Part shown: positions 8,167-15,810 of the stretch, in pieces
Layout: each line of letters begins with the position of its first letter
Numbering within the stretch: the first letter of the stretch is position 1
Origin: an uncultured Candidatus Saccharibacteria bacterium
Lineage (GTDB): Bacteria > Patescibacteriota > Saccharimonadia > Saccharimonadales > Saccharimonadaceae
NCBI GenBank assembly: GCA_958399925.1
Contig: CATXOC010000001.1
Coordinates: 62,001 to 126,000, forward strand
Direction of reading: 5' to 3'
Length of the DNA stretch: 64,000 nt
Notes under the pieces: model-generated
The model's input: only the letters and a program-made list of their open reading frames with translations
What the model was told of the DNA's origin: nothing
Databases searched by the model: none
Program-made: the position numbers and the translations under genes

Positions 8167-9107
8167 TGCCCTAAGTAAGATTCGATTCTTAACCAAGCTT
8201 CATCATTTAGAGAAGATTTTAGTTGTGCGTCTAACTCCGCCAGTCGCGACACTAATTGACGCAGCTTGGTTGTTTGTTCTAATTTAGTTTTACCCAAATT
8301 AGCTACTAAATGTTGAGCGTTTTTTAGCTGGTACGGACTAACGGTTTTGATAGACTCTGTCCCACCCAATGCAGCCACTACTAGTGCGTTGATTTGCGAG
8401 ACAATTAAGCCAAAGAAGCGCTGCGGCTCTTCGCCGACTGCCATTAAGTTAGCAATCTCATGATGTAACTCTGCTCGCTTACCACGTATTGCTAAATCAA
8501 AAATCCCAAAAACATTTGTATCCAAGCTCGGTTCAATATACAACCTTACGTCCTCCGCTGTTATCGGCCGCTGCAGATAGGCCAGCTTGGTTAGAGCCTC
8601 ATTCAGCGCTGCGCACTCGTCATCTTCACCCTTTATTAGGCTTAGCAACTCGTTGCGCGCAGTTATATCTAGCTTTACAGCATGTAACATAGCTAGTTTA
8701 TCTATAATGTCACGACTCTTCTGGAATTTTGGTCTAGTGAATTTTTGTACTTTTACCTCACTAGATAGCATTTTGAATAGGTTGGTTCTCTCTACTGCCT
8801 TAACATTTTTAGCATCCGTCGGCAGATCTAACAATACTAAAGTAGTCGTATCTGGTACCTGCTTAATATTCTCAATAATTGCCTGCCAAGTAGCTGTCAC
8901 CGCTAACACTCCTCGAATAATCACTAAGCGTGTCGGTTCGAACAGACTAGCCGCCACCATTTGCGACACTATATCATTAACAGTACTATCACTAGCATCC
9001 AAGCGCGTTGGCTGACTATTAGAATTGGTCGACCTAAAATCTGCTTCGATCTGCCGCGATGCCACATCAATTGCAAAACCGTCGTCGCCATAATAGAAAT
9101 ATTTCAT
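8157..9107 (-). CDS. holA: DNA polymerase III subunit delta
   Basis: 316 residues, typical for HolA, the clamp-loader subunit that opens the beta sliding clamp. The N-terminus (MKYFYYGDDGFAIDVA) matches the Y.l.G.d.fli pattern of the family. The middle contains VRLYIEPSLDTNVFGIFDLAIRG, matching the conserved 'vFdL.dAi..g' region, followed by a helical C-terminal collar domain. Key catalytic residues are not expected because delta is an inactive AAA+ protein. The promoter overlaps that of divergent tsaE: on the minus strand TACAAT (9115-9120) ends seven bases before the ATG. Confidence 0.93.
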   Translation of the reverse strand: MKYFYYGDDGFAIDVASRQIEADFRSTNSNSQPTRLDASDSTVNDIVSQMVAASLFEPTRLVIIRGVLAVTATWQAIIENIKQVPDTTTLVLLDLPTDAKNVKAVERTNLFKMLSSEVKVQKFTRPKFQKSRDIIDKLAMLHAVKLDITARNELLSLIKGEDDECAALNEALTKLAYLQRPITAEDVRLYIEPSLDTNVFGIFDLAIRGKRAELHHEIANLMAVGEEPQRFFGLIVSQINALVVAALGGTESIKTVSPYQLKNAQHLVANLGKTKLEQTTKLRQLVSRLAELDAQLKSSLNDEAWLRIESYLGQIK

Positions 9108-9114
9108 TGATTCT

Positions 9115-9124
9115 ATTGTAAACT
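9115..9124. promoter_or_regulatory. Overlapping divergent -10 boxes of holA and tsaE
   Basis: Only 23 bases separate the two start codons. Minus-strand TACAAT occupies 9115-9120 (seven bases to the holA ATG). Plus-strand TAAACT occupies 9119-9124 (six bases to the tsaE ATG). The two boxes share two base pairs, so simultaneous occupancy by two polymerases is impossible. Confidence 0.55.
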
Positions 9125-9130
9125 ATTAAT

Positions 9131-9544
9131 ATGAAAATTGAGACAGCTGATGACATGGTAAATTTAGGCCTAAAACTCGGCCAGCAACTAAAAGGCGGTG
9201 AAATATTTGAACTGATTGGTGATGTAGGTGCTGGTAAAACAACTTTTACACATGGGCTCGCTAAGGGATTGGATATCACTGACGCTGTGCAGTCGCCTAG
9301 TTTTACCATCAGTTGTAGTTATCCAGCACGCGACGGATTAACGTTGAATCACTATGACTTTTACCGCTTGTCCGACCCGGGCATTGTAGCCATGGAGCTA
9401 GCCGACAGTATTAATGACCCCCATGTGATTACTGTAATTGAGTGGGGCGAAAGCGTCCGCAATATTTTACCACCCCACACTACTATCGAGTTTAAATACT
9501 TACCTAGCAGTGGGCGCGAAGTCATTATTCACTCAGCCGAATAG
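9131..9544 (+). CDS. tsaE: tRNA threonylcarbamoyladenosine biosynthesis ATPase TsaE
   Basis: 137 residues. TsaE is the small P-loop ATPase that works with TsaB and TsaD to make t6A37 in ANN-decoding tRNAs. It shows the Walker A motif GDVGAGKTT at residues 30-38, the QSPSFTI block, and the conserved HYDFYRLSDP and EWGE segments in the second half. It starts at an ATG with TAAACT six bases upstream (leaderless type). It ends one base before the convergent surface-protein gene. TsaB and TsaD are not in this window. Confidence 0.95.
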   Translation: MKIETADDMVNLGLKLGQQLKGGEIFELIGDVGAGKTTFTHGLAKGLDITDAVQSPSFTISCSYPARDGLTLNHYDFYRLSDPGIVAMELADSINDPHVITVIEWGESVRNILPPHTTIEFKYLPSSGREVIIHSAE

Positions 9545-9545
9545 A

Positions 9546-11420
9546 CTACTTAAATTCAATTGGCGCCGGATCAGCACTGTCATCGTTGTCGCTATTACCC
9601 TTTGGCATTTCAGTCTGATTCTTTGTTCGTGAATTAGTACCAGCATGAGAATCAGATGTGTCATCCAAATGCATTACATTATCACTACGACCAAACACCT
9701 TATTTAAGTGTTGTCGAATAGCCTCACGATACTGCCATATTATTACCGCCAAACACAACAGACCTCCAGCCACTAACGCAATAATCAGTGTAAGTTGGCT
9801 ACGCTTGTTTTTGTCATCTGTACCATTCTTTTTGTCGGTCGTATTAACAGGATACTTAGCGTCATCATCCGCATTAGTCTTCTTTCTGCAACGATTCGTT
9901 TTAGGATTGCGTTCATAACCCTCTTTACATGGCGTTAGTTCACTAGTGTTATTAGTGGTTGTCTTCTTTACACAGCGATTGGTGGCGGGGTTGCGTTCAT
10001 AGCCCTCTTTACATGGCGTCAACGTCGAGCTACTAGTGGTAGTTAACTTCTTGCAACGATTAGTTTCAGGATTACGATAATAGCCAGTTGGACAAGGTGA
10101 TAACGAGCTAGAACTTGTTGTAGATGTTGAAGATGTTGACTCGATCTTCTTACATCTATTAGTTTCGGGGTTACGGTAATAGCCTTCCTTACACGGTGTC
10201 AGTGTCGAACTACTAGCTAATGAACTAGTATCCGAATCACTAGAGCCACTGGAACTACTAGTAATCTTCTTGCATCTATTCGTTTCTGGGTTACGGTAAT
10301 AGCCTTCCTTACACGGTGTCAGTGTCGAACTAGGCGAACTTTCATCTGTCGAAAGACCTAATAGTGTTGCTAGCCACTTTGAACTGTCCGTCGACTCAGC
10401 TGATTTAGTACAGCGATTCGTTTTAGGGTTACGTTCATAACCCTCTTCTTCACAAGGTCTAAGCTCATCAATTTCGTTCGGTTCGCCGGGCGTAACCGTG
10501 TAGGTCATATGCCAGCTATCGTCACCACCTAACGCCCATGAAGTATCTTCTTTCATGCTACTGTAACTCTCTTTGTCGACCTCAGTGCGCCGATCACCGT
10601 CAAACAGCACCACCTTGCCGCTACGCTCGTTTAATTTTAGACCCACACCGTCATCATCATTAAGATACTGCGTGTAGAATTCGCCCGGTTTAAGCGTCTC
10701 ATGGTCCATAGCATACGCCTTATCAGCATCATCCTGACTCTTTGCCACATAACAAGAACCCAGATCAATTGGCTGACTAGAGGTATTGTATAGCTCAATG
10801 AATTGCTCGTCGTTTTCTGCATACGACTGAATTTCGTTTAAGCGTAGACCCTTACACACACCAGTCCGTCCCATTAGATTGATTGGTCGCACTGAACTAT
10901 TGCTACAATTAATCTCTTTACCCTTAGTTTTCTTGCCATAATAGAACTTATTTGACAGTAGCGGCCGCCCATCCTTATAGTACAAACAGCGTTGGTAAGA
11001 ATAGCCGTCTTCTTCTTCGAGTGCATCACTGATTTCTGTAAATGCACTAGAGTCCAGCCCATAAGCCTTTAACAAATTAAAAGCTAGTGTCGAATACCAG
11101 CTGTCGCCTAAATCAATCACCTTAAATGCGTGTTGCTTGATGTGCTGAAAGCCGAAGACTTCCATTAATTCTAACAAATCGCTATTAACCGGTAAGTTTA
11201 TAAAATAGTCGCCCCAACCTAACCCATCGTTAGTGCTATTGTTGTAAAATTCCACGTATTTATTACCACTATCCGCCTCATAAATCTCGCTAATCACCCA
11301 ACGCTCATCAGTAATTGGCTGATCGTCATTAACCACGGCATGCGCATATGGACTAATAGCCAAACACATTAGCACTGTTATTACAGACAATATCAAGCTT
11401 TTTATAATGTTTTTGTTCAT
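9546..11420 (-). CDS. Surface protein: lamin-tail-like domains, six Cys-framed repeats, C-terminal membrane anchor
   Basis: 624 residues from the ATG at 11420, which gives a clean signal peptide (MNKNIIKSLILSVITVLMCL, cleavage after AHA). Residues ~30-300 contain two lamin-tail-domain-like stretches (WVISEIYEADSGNKYVEFYN and LRLNEIQSYAENDEQFIELY). Residues ~300-510 carry six copies of a ~19-residue motif, consensus LTPCKEGYYRNPETNRCKK, separated by Ser/Thr-rich linkers. A hydrophobic helix (SQLTLIIALVAGGLLCLAVI) near residue 545 and a charged tail follow. The paired cysteines in each repeat suggest small disulfide loops. It is very probably displayed on the cell surface. The upstream codon at 11459 would only add a non-signal extension. 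Confidence 0.8.
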   Translation of the reverse strand: MNKNIIKSLILSVITVLMCLAISPYAHAVVNDDQPITDERWVISEIYEADSGNKYVEFYNNSTNDGLGWGDYFINLPVNSDLLELMEVFGFQHIKQHAFKVIDLGDSWYSTLAFNLLKAYGLDSSAFTEISDALEEEDGYSYQRCLYYKDGRPLLSNKFYYGKKTKGKEINCSNSSVRPINLMGRTGVCKGLRLNEIQSYAENDEQFIELYNTSSQPIDLGSCYVAKSQDDADKAYAMDHETLKPGEFYTQYLNDDDGVGLKLNERSGKVVLFDGDRRTEVDKESYSSMKEDTSWALGGDDSWHMTYTVTPGEPNEIDELRPCEEEGYERNPKTNRCTKSAESTDSSKWLATLLGLSTDESSPSSTLTPCKEGYYRNPETNRCKKITSSSSGSSDSDTSSLASSSTLTPCKEGYYRNPETNRCKKIESTSSTSTTSSSSLSPCPTGYYRNPETNRCKKLTTTSSSTLTPCKEGYERNPATNRCVKKTTTNNTSELTPCKEGYERNPKTNRCRKKTNADDDAKYPVNTTDKKNGTDDKNKRSQLTLIIALVAGGLLCLAVIIWQYREAIRQHLNKVFGRSDNVMHLDDTSDSHAGTNSRTKNQTEMPKGNSDNDDSADPAPIEFK

Positions 11421-11471
11421 GGTTATATTCAGTTTATCATAAGCAACTAAGTCATACAATAATCTTCGTTA

Positions 11472-11477
11472 TATAAT
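11472..11477 (+). promoter_or_regulatory. -10 box of ruvC (leaderless type)
   Basis: TATAAT, six bases before the ruvC ATG at 11484. No Shine-Dalgarno sequence fits between them. Confidence 0.65.
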
Positions 11478-11483
11478 TACTAT

Positions 11484-11990
11484 ATGCGAATATTAGGAAT
11501 TGATCCTGGCACCGGCATATTAGGGTTCGGCGTGATTGATTTTTTACCACACAAACGACCCAAGCTAGTTGATGGCGGTGTTATTGCGACTCCTGCTCAC
11601 ACCCCACTACACGTCAGATTGGTTGACATTTACGACTCGTTGACTGAAATTATCGAAAGCACTCACCCTGACTGCGTTTCGATTGAAGGATTATATTTTA
11701 ATCGCAACATCACCACAGCTATTTCAGTAGCCGAAGCGCGTGGCGTAGTGATCCTAGTGGCAACTCAGCATAACCTAGAATGCTTCACCTATACCCCACT
11801 GCAGATTAAGCAAACTTTAACCGGCTATGGACGTGCCGAGAAAAAGCAAGTTATGGAAATGACGCGTATCCAGCTGGGACTCAAAGAAACACCAAAGCCC
11901 GATGACGCCGCTGATGCCATGGCAGCTGCCATCACACATCACTTAATGACGCACCAATCAGAGCTAATTGACAAACAGAATAGAGACTAA
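11484..11990 (+). CDS. ruvC: Holliday junction endodeoxyribonuclease RuvC
   Basis: 168 residues, standard length. RuvC is the dimeric Mg-dependent resolvase that cleaves Holliday junctions. The catalytic acidic residues are present: Asp7 in GIDPGTGILGFG, Glu68 in SIEGLYF, and Asp141 and Asp144 in PDDAADAMAAA. It is the first gene of ruvC-ruvA-ruvB, all on the plus strand, with 20 bases to ruvA. It starts at a TATAAT-6-ATG leaderless promoter. Confidence 0.97.
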   Translation: MRILGIDPGTGILGFGVIDFLPHKRPKLVDGGVIATPAHTPLHVRLVDIYDSLTEIIESTHPDCVSIEGLYFNRNITTAISVAEARGVVILVATQHNLECFTYTPLQIKQTLTGYGRAEKKQVMEMTRIQLGLKETPKPDDAADAMAAAITHHLMTHQSELIDKQNRD

Positions 11991-12010
11991 GCTTGTAGTA
12001 AACTATTATT

Positions 12011-12586
12011 ATGATCGCATACATCAAGGGAACTATTATTGAGAAGGACAGCCAAACTGTCGTAGTCGACGTTAACAATATCGGCTACGAGGTTTTCATA
12101 ACAACTAAGGCAATAGAGCAAGCTACCGTTGGCTCAGAGCAGAAATATTACACATACCATTCCGTAAAAGAGAGCGCCGAGGAACTATATGGTTTTAACT
12201 CACTAGCCGGCAAACGTTTATTCGAGCTACTAATTTCTGTTCAGGGCGTAGGACCGAAGGCGGCATTAGCAATCTTGTCGCTATCCGATACTGAAACTGT
12301 ACGCAATGCCATCGCTAATTCCGACTCCGCCTTTATTAGCAAGGCTGCAGGCGTCGGCAAAAAGACCGCTGAGCGCGTTGCCGTCGATCTACATGACAAG
12401 GTGGGACTCGCCACAAATACTGACAGTAGCACCGCTATCAATGTCGCCAGCGCAAACAACGAGGCGTTAGATGCCTTGATTGCCCTAGGCTTTAATCTTA
12501 ACGACAGCACCGCGTTACTAAAGGATGTCCCGAATGACTTACCAGTCGCTGAACAGGTACGCTTAGCACTAAAACAGCGGTATTAA
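12011..12586 (+). CDS. ruvA: Holliday junction branch migration protein RuvA
   Basis: 191 residues. RuvA forms the tetramer that binds four-way junctions and recruits the RuvB motor. It has the N-terminal OB-fold (MIAYIKGTIIEKDSQTVVVD), the helix-hairpin-helix motifs VQGVGPKAALAILS and AAGVGKKTAERVAVDL, and a C-terminal domain III (EALDALIALGFNL) that contacts RuvB. A second promoter may lie just before it (TAAACT at 11999-12004, six bases to ATG), almost identical to the tsaE one. Confidence 0.97.
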   Translation: MIAYIKGTIIEKDSQTVVVDVNNIGYEVFITTKAIEQATVGSEQKYYTYHSVKESAEELYGFNSLAGKRLFELLISVQGVGPKAALAILSLSDTETVRNAIANSDSAFISKAAGVGKKTAERVAVDLHDKVGLATNTDSSTAINVASANNEALDALIALGFNLNDSTALLKDVPNDLPVAEQVRLALKQRY

Positions 12587-12618
12587 TCGCAGTTTTTAAT
12601 TGTGTAGCAACTTATAGC

Positions 12619-12648
12619 GCAGCTTCTCTTAGAGAGGTCTGCCTTTTA
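12619..12648 (+). terminator. Possible terminator after ruvA
   Basis: Imperfect hairpin: GCAG (12619-12622) with CTGC (12639-12642), and inner CTCT/AGAG separated by a short internal loop, followed by CTTTTAT. It would separate ruvCA from the independently promoted ruvB. Confidence 0.45.
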
Positions 12649-12654
12649 TAGTGT

Positions 12655-12660
12655 TATAAT
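12655..12660 (+). promoter_or_regulatory. -10 box of ruvB (leaderless type)
   Basis: Extended -10 TGTTATAAT with TATAAT at 12655-12660, six bases before the ruvB ATG. No obvious -35 element. Confidence 0.65.
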
Positions 12661-12666
12661 TAAGAT

Positions 12667-13689
12667 ATGGGAATACAAAGGGTAGTTGAGCCAACTTCAC
12701 CAGAGCCAGATGCGCCTGGGCACGACGAAGAAGCTCGGACGGAGATTACACTGCGTCCACAAACCTTTGACGACTACATTGGCCAAGATCGCATGAAGCG
12801 CAACTTGCGTCTAGCTATCGACGCTGCCAAAAAACGTGGCGAACCAATCGATCACGTGCTATTGTACGGGCCGCCAGGACTCGGTAAAACCACCATGGCT
12901 GGCGTCATCGCTAACGAAATGGGCGCCGGTCTACGTGTTACATCAGGCCCCGCCATTGAGCGCGCTGGTGATCTCGCCAGTATCTTAACGAATCTGCAAG
13001 ATGGCGATGTCTTATTTATCGATGAAATTCATCGCTTGTCACGCGCGGTCGAGGAAATTCTTTATTCTGCTATGGAAGACTTCAAGCTAGACATTGTGAT
13101 TGGCAAAGGCCCGGCTGCTCGATCTGTGCGCCTGGACCTGCCCCACTTCACTGTAATTGGCGCTACCACCCGCACTGGATCACTGGCTGCGCCACTACGT
13201 GATCGCTTTGGTCATCTATTTCATCTAGAATTCTACACGCCAAACGACATTGAGCGCATCATTAAGCGTAGTGCGGGCATTTTAGATGCTGAAATCACCG
13301 ACGAAGCTGCCATGCTACTAGCCACTCGCTCACGTCAGACTCCACGTATTGCAAACCGTTTACTAAAACGTGTCCGTGACTTTGCTGAAGTTCACAATGA
13401 CAGCAAGATCAACGAAACGTCCACAGTCAAGGCCCTGCGCCTGCTAGAAATCGACGAATTAGGCCTCGACCCAGCTGACCGTCAGATGTTGCGTGCTATG
13501 TATGACAATTATAAAGACCGCCCAGTCGGGCTGAATACCATTGCCGCTCTTACAGGCGATGAAGCTAGCACTATTGAAGACTTCTACGAACCATACCTTC
13601 TGCAAATCGGTTTTATCGAGCGCACACCACGTGGTCGCATGATCACCCCTCGCGCTATTGAACATCTAAAGAAGCTTCACGAAATCTAG
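12667..13689 (+). CDS. ruvB: Holliday junction branch migration ATPase RuvB
   Basis: 340 residues, standard length. RuvB is the hexameric AAA+ motor that drives branch migration with RuvA. Walker [10 protein letters not shown] is at residues 68-76, Walker B is in [10 protein letters not shown], and the sensor-1 GATTRTG and arginine-finger region RDRFG follow. The C-terminal winged helix contains [17 protein letters not shown], a hallmark of RuvB. It has its own leaderless-type promoter. Confidence 0.98.
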   Translation: MGIQRVVEPTSPEPDAPGHDEEARTEITLRPQTFDDYIGQDRMKRNLRLAIDAAKKRGEPIDHVLLYGPPGLGKTTMAGVIANEMGAGLRVTSGPAIERAGDLASILTNLQDGDVLFIDEIHRLSRAVEEILYSAMEDFKLDIVIGKGPAARSVRLDLPHFTVIGATTRTGSLAAPLRDRFGHLFHLEFYTPNDIERIIKRSAGILDAEITDEAAMLLATRSRQTPRIANRLLKRVRDFAEVHNDSKINETSTVKALRLLEIDELGLDPADRQMLRAMYDNYKDRPVGLNTIAALTGDEASTIEDFYEPYLLQIGFIERTPRGRMITPRAIEHLKKLHEI

Positions 13690-13695
13690 CTGTGC

Positions 13696-13701
13696 TAAAA
13701 T
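13696..13701 (+). promoter_or_regulatory. -10 box of the PH-domain protein gene (leaderless type)
   Basis: Extended -10 TGCTAAAAT: TAAAAT at 13696-13701, six bases before the ATG at 13708. Confidence 0.6.
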
Positions 13702-13707
13702 AAATCT

Positions 13708-14430
13708 ATGAATAAGGCCAAAAACTCTAGCGCACCTAAGACCGCGCCTCAGCAGATTGAATATAACGGTGTAATTTATCAAGCCACCAACACTCCAGCT
13801 ACCCCATCAACCATGCAGCCCGATGATGAGCCAACACTATCGCCAGATGAACAAGCCGACCACGATCGTAGCGTTCGCGACTATCCCGACATTAAGTTTG
13901 GACCACGTGAATACGTTGTAATCGATGTTCAACGATCGTTTTTCGGTCTAGTTCGCATATGGGTAATTGCACTATTTGTCTTTCTAATCATGGTCGCAAT
14001 GGTTGCTGTTATGCATTCTGTAACCGCCGATAACTCTAACGCACTTCTGACTATGCTGTTACTAGTCGCAGCCTTTCTGCTACCATTAACAGGCGGTATA
14101 ATTGCCACTCATGTCTACAACGGCAATCGTTTTATTGTTACTAATGAACGAGTATTTGCCAGGATTCAATTGACACCTTTTGCCATACGATCGCAAAATG
14201 TCGAAATTGAGCATGTCGAGGACTGCAGCGTAGTACAGTCTAACCCCTTGCAGCTAATCTTTAACTACGGCTCTATTCGGCTTAGTACGGTAGGCGACGA
14301 GCAGACTTACCTATTTACTTACGTCGACGACCCCAAAGCACAATTTGACATCGTCAATCACGTTGTTCAGCAGGTCGATGAGGGTGAGCCTACTCGTTAC
14401 AAATACGGCAAAGGCACGTTCCGTAAATAG
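13708..14430 (+). CDS. Bacterial PH-domain (bPH_2-like) membrane protein
   Basis: 240 residues. An N-terminal ~75-residue Pro/Thr/Asp-rich cytoplasmic segment is followed by two transmembrane helices (about 88-110 and 117-138). A domain of the DUF304/bPH_2 type comes next: GNRFIVTNERVFARI, then a beta-rich stretch containing VEIEHVEDCSV and YGSIRL. Such proteins are common, poorly characterised envelope components. It follows ruvB by 18 bases but has its own -10 box and ends at a strong bidirectional terminator. No enzyme motif is visible. Confidence 0.75.
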   Translation: MNKAKNSSAPKTAPQQIEYNGVIYQATNTPATPSTMQPDDEPTLSPDEQADHDRSVRDYPDIKFGPREYVVIDVQRSFFGLVRIWVIALFVFLIMVAMVAVMHSVTADNSNALLTMLLLVAAFLLPLTGGIIATHVYNGNRFIVTNERVFARIQLTPFAIRSQNVEIEHVEDCSVVQSNPLQLIFNYGSIRLSTVGDEQTYLFTYVDDPKAQFDIVNHVVQQVDEGEPTRYKYGKGTFRK

Positions 14431-14440
14431 CCTATATACT

Positions 14441-14470
14441 AAAAAGAAGCCCTGAATAGGGCTTCTTTTT
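14441..14470. terminator. Bidirectional intrinsic terminator
   Basis: Perfect 13-bp stem AAAAAGAAGCCCT (14441-14453) / AGGGCTTCTTTTT (14458-14470) with a GAAT loop, between the convergent PH-domain and pseudopilin genes. The T run is good on both strands. Confidence 0.95.
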
Positions 14471-14489
14471 AGCTGTCACGACGACGAAG

Positions 14490-14945
14490 CTATTTGCTCT
14501 TTGCCTTTACTTCTTTGGTATAGTCGCTTTCGGCCTCCAAATCAGCTGTTAGCTTGAACGCTTGACACTTACCCTTGTTGTCACACTTTGACGCTGAATA
14601 TTTATAATTGCAATTGCCGTCAGTAGCTTGTTTGTTGTTTAAATTCGTGTAAGTACACTGATTACCGTGAAGCGTATATCCATCTGGATCTGTAAAGATT
14701 GATGGATCAACCGTCTTTAGATTATCACGACTAATATTCTGTGGGTAGTATCCATGTTCCTTATAATAGCCTTCAGTCAGAGCGTAGTACATCGAGTTAA
14801 TCGTCGCCTTGCGCGTTTGGTCACGATTAGCCGTCTCTAGCTCATTACGTTGCAAGAAAAAGAATACTGCCAGCACTACCAATATCACAAAAGCTACAAT
14901 CAGCTCTATAATCGTAAAACCCTGCTCTGCTCGTTCCTTATTCAT
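14490..14945 (-). CDS. Type IV pilin-like (pseudopilin) protein
   Basis: 151 residues. The N-terminus has a class III signal: a short charged leader MNKERAEQ, then G|FTIIELIVAFVILVVLAV with Glu at +5 of the mature protein, the standard prepilin-peptidase cleavage site and N-methylation motif. The rest is a soluble domain with four Cys residues in the last ~55 residues (QCTYTN, GNCNYK, SKCDNK, GKCQAF), probably two disulfides. It would be processed by PilD and assembled by a type IV pilus machine; none of those genes are in this window. Its downstream position relative to the FtsB-like gene may be co-transcription. Confidence 0.85.
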   Translation of the reverse strand: MNKERAEQGFTIIELIVAFVILVVLAVFFFLQRNELETANRDQTRKATINSMYYALTEGYYKEHGYYPQNISRDNLKTVDPSIFTDPDGYTLHGNQCTYTNLNNKQATDGNCNYKYSASKCDNKGKCQAFKLTADLEAESDYTKEVKAKSK

Positions 14946-14969
14946 TGTCTATATTCTACCATATTACGC

Positions 14970-15368
14970 CTAATGTCTGCCCATCAAAAAGTCAATCCAC
15001 TGATCGATATTTGACTTCTTGCTAGAAACGACCGCCGTCTTAGTATTATCAGTTTCATCTCCTTGGACACGCGGCAAAATCACCATGTTTTCGCCTGGGT
15101 TAGCCCGCCCCAATAGCGATCGCACAGATAAGTCTAAGTATTCATCTGTCTTGTAATAGGCCTGCTCTAATTTCAAATTCTCATTCTGCAGCTTCATTAC
15201 CTGATTATCCAGTTTGCCCTGGTCAACTTGTCGCTGTAGATCGTAATTATGGTTCATCACGCTAATCGTCATAAACATCCAGATGATGCCAAATACCGCC
15301 AGCACTATCAACACTACATTAGCAGGTGCCAAAAGATCTTTTAACCATTTCTTTATTTTAGTTTGCAT
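14970..15368 (-). CDS. FtsB/DivIC-like septum formation protein
   Basis: 132 residues from the ATG at 15368, chosen because TATAAT at 15376-15381 ends seven bases upstream, so the in-frame codon at 15389 would lie upstream of the transcript. One N-terminal membrane helix (about 16-36) is followed by a coiled coil (YDLQRQVDQGKLDNQVMKLQ, then NENLKLEQAYY) and an ARSLLGRANPGEN-like element (here VRSLLGRANPGENMVILP), as in FtsB/DivIC proteins that link early and late divisome components. Assignment rests on topology and this conserved junction; function is inferred. Confidence 0.75.
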   Translation of the reverse strand: MQTKIKKWLKDLLAPANVVLIVLAVFGIIWMFMTISVMNHNYDLQRQVDQGKLDNQVMKLQNENLKLEQAYYKTDEYLDLSVRSLLGRANPGENMVILPRVQGDETDNTKTAVVSSKKSNIDQWIDFLMGRH

Positions 15369-15373
15369 TACCG

Positions 15374-15400
15374 CTATTATACCACGCAATATGGTATAAT
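15374..15400. promoter_or_regulatory. Mirror-symmetric divergent promoters (ftsB-like gene / tRNA)
   Basis: Inverted repeat TTATACCA (15377-15384) / TGGTATAA (15392-15399) forms two back-to-back TGGTATAAT extended -10 boxes. The minus-strand box (15376-15381) drives the ftsB-like gene. The plus-strand box (15395-15400) drives the tRNA gene starting at 15410. Confidence 0.7.
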
Positions 15401-15409
15401 TGATTATGT

Positions 15410-15485
15410 CGGGGCGTAGCTCAGTGGTTAGAGCAGTCGGCTCATAACCGATTGGTCACTGGTTCAAACCCAGTCGCCCCGACCA
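15410..15485 (+). tRNA. tRNA with CAU anticodon (elongator Met or Ile2)
   Basis: 76-nt cloverleaf: acceptor CGGGGCG (15410-15416) pairs with CGCCCCG (15475-15481), discriminator A, CCA encoded. D-arm GCTC...GAGC, anticodon stem GTCGG/CCGAT with loop CTCATAA (anticodon CAT), T-arm ACTGG TTCAAAC CCAGT. Position 1-72 is C-G rather than a mismatch and the anticodon stem lacks three consecutive G-C pairs, so it is not an initiator tRNA. Met and lysidine-modified Ile2 cannot be separated by eye. Confidence 0.93.
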
Positions 15486-15495
15486 GATATCATTA

Positions 15496-15526
15496 AAACC
15501 CTCCTGATCAGGAGGGTTTATTTTTA
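15496..15526. terminator. Bidirectional terminator after the tRNA
   Basis: Stem AAACCCTCCT (15496-15505) / AGGAGGGTTT (15510-15519) with a GATC loop, then TATTTTTAT on the plus strand. Also positioned to end the convergent gene at 15542. Confidence 0.92.
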
Positions 15527-15541
15527 TATGCGTCTAGTTAA

Positions 15542-15760
15542 CTAGGCCTTCTTCTTTAGGGTTGGGAAACCGTTACGTACGTTTTCCGATACAACACGAC
15601 CCTCTGGTAGAGCGTCGATAGTAGTTTCTTTACCGCTCTTGCCACCTTCTTTCTTGGCAAAGAAATAAATAGTCTGTTTGCGCTCACCGCGTAAGGACAC
15701 TTCCTTCTTGTGTAGGTAATAAGTCACCCCCTTAGAATTAGTGTATGTATAAGCTGCCAT
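15542..15760 (-). CDS. Small conserved-looking hypothetical protein
   Basis: 72 residues with an unusually strong ribosome site (AAAGGAGG six bases before the ATG). It is basic, starting MAAYTYTNSKGVTYYLHKKE and ending in a lysine cluster. Alternating Tyr/Phe and Lys/Arg (TIYFFAKKEG) suggest a small beta-rich fold, possibly nucleic-acid binding. No known motif. The strong SD and short length suggest an abundant protein; its function is unknown. Confidence 0.7.
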   Translation of the reverse strand: MAAYTYTNSKGVTYYLHKKEVSLRGERKQTIYFFAKKEGGKSGKETTIDALPEGRVVSENVRNGFPTLKKKA

Positions 15761-15810
15761 TTTCCTCCTTTAACTTACATTTAAAGGGTATACTATCTGT
15801 TATACTACTG

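Noticed and set aside
11421..11459. Upstream start codon for the repeat-bearing surface protein
   Set aside because: The added residues would precede and spoil a clear signal peptide that begins at 11420.
15410..15485. Initiator tRNA-fMet
   Set aside because: The first base pair is a C-G match rather than the C1-A72 mismatch, and the anticodon stem lacks the three G-C pairs of initiators.
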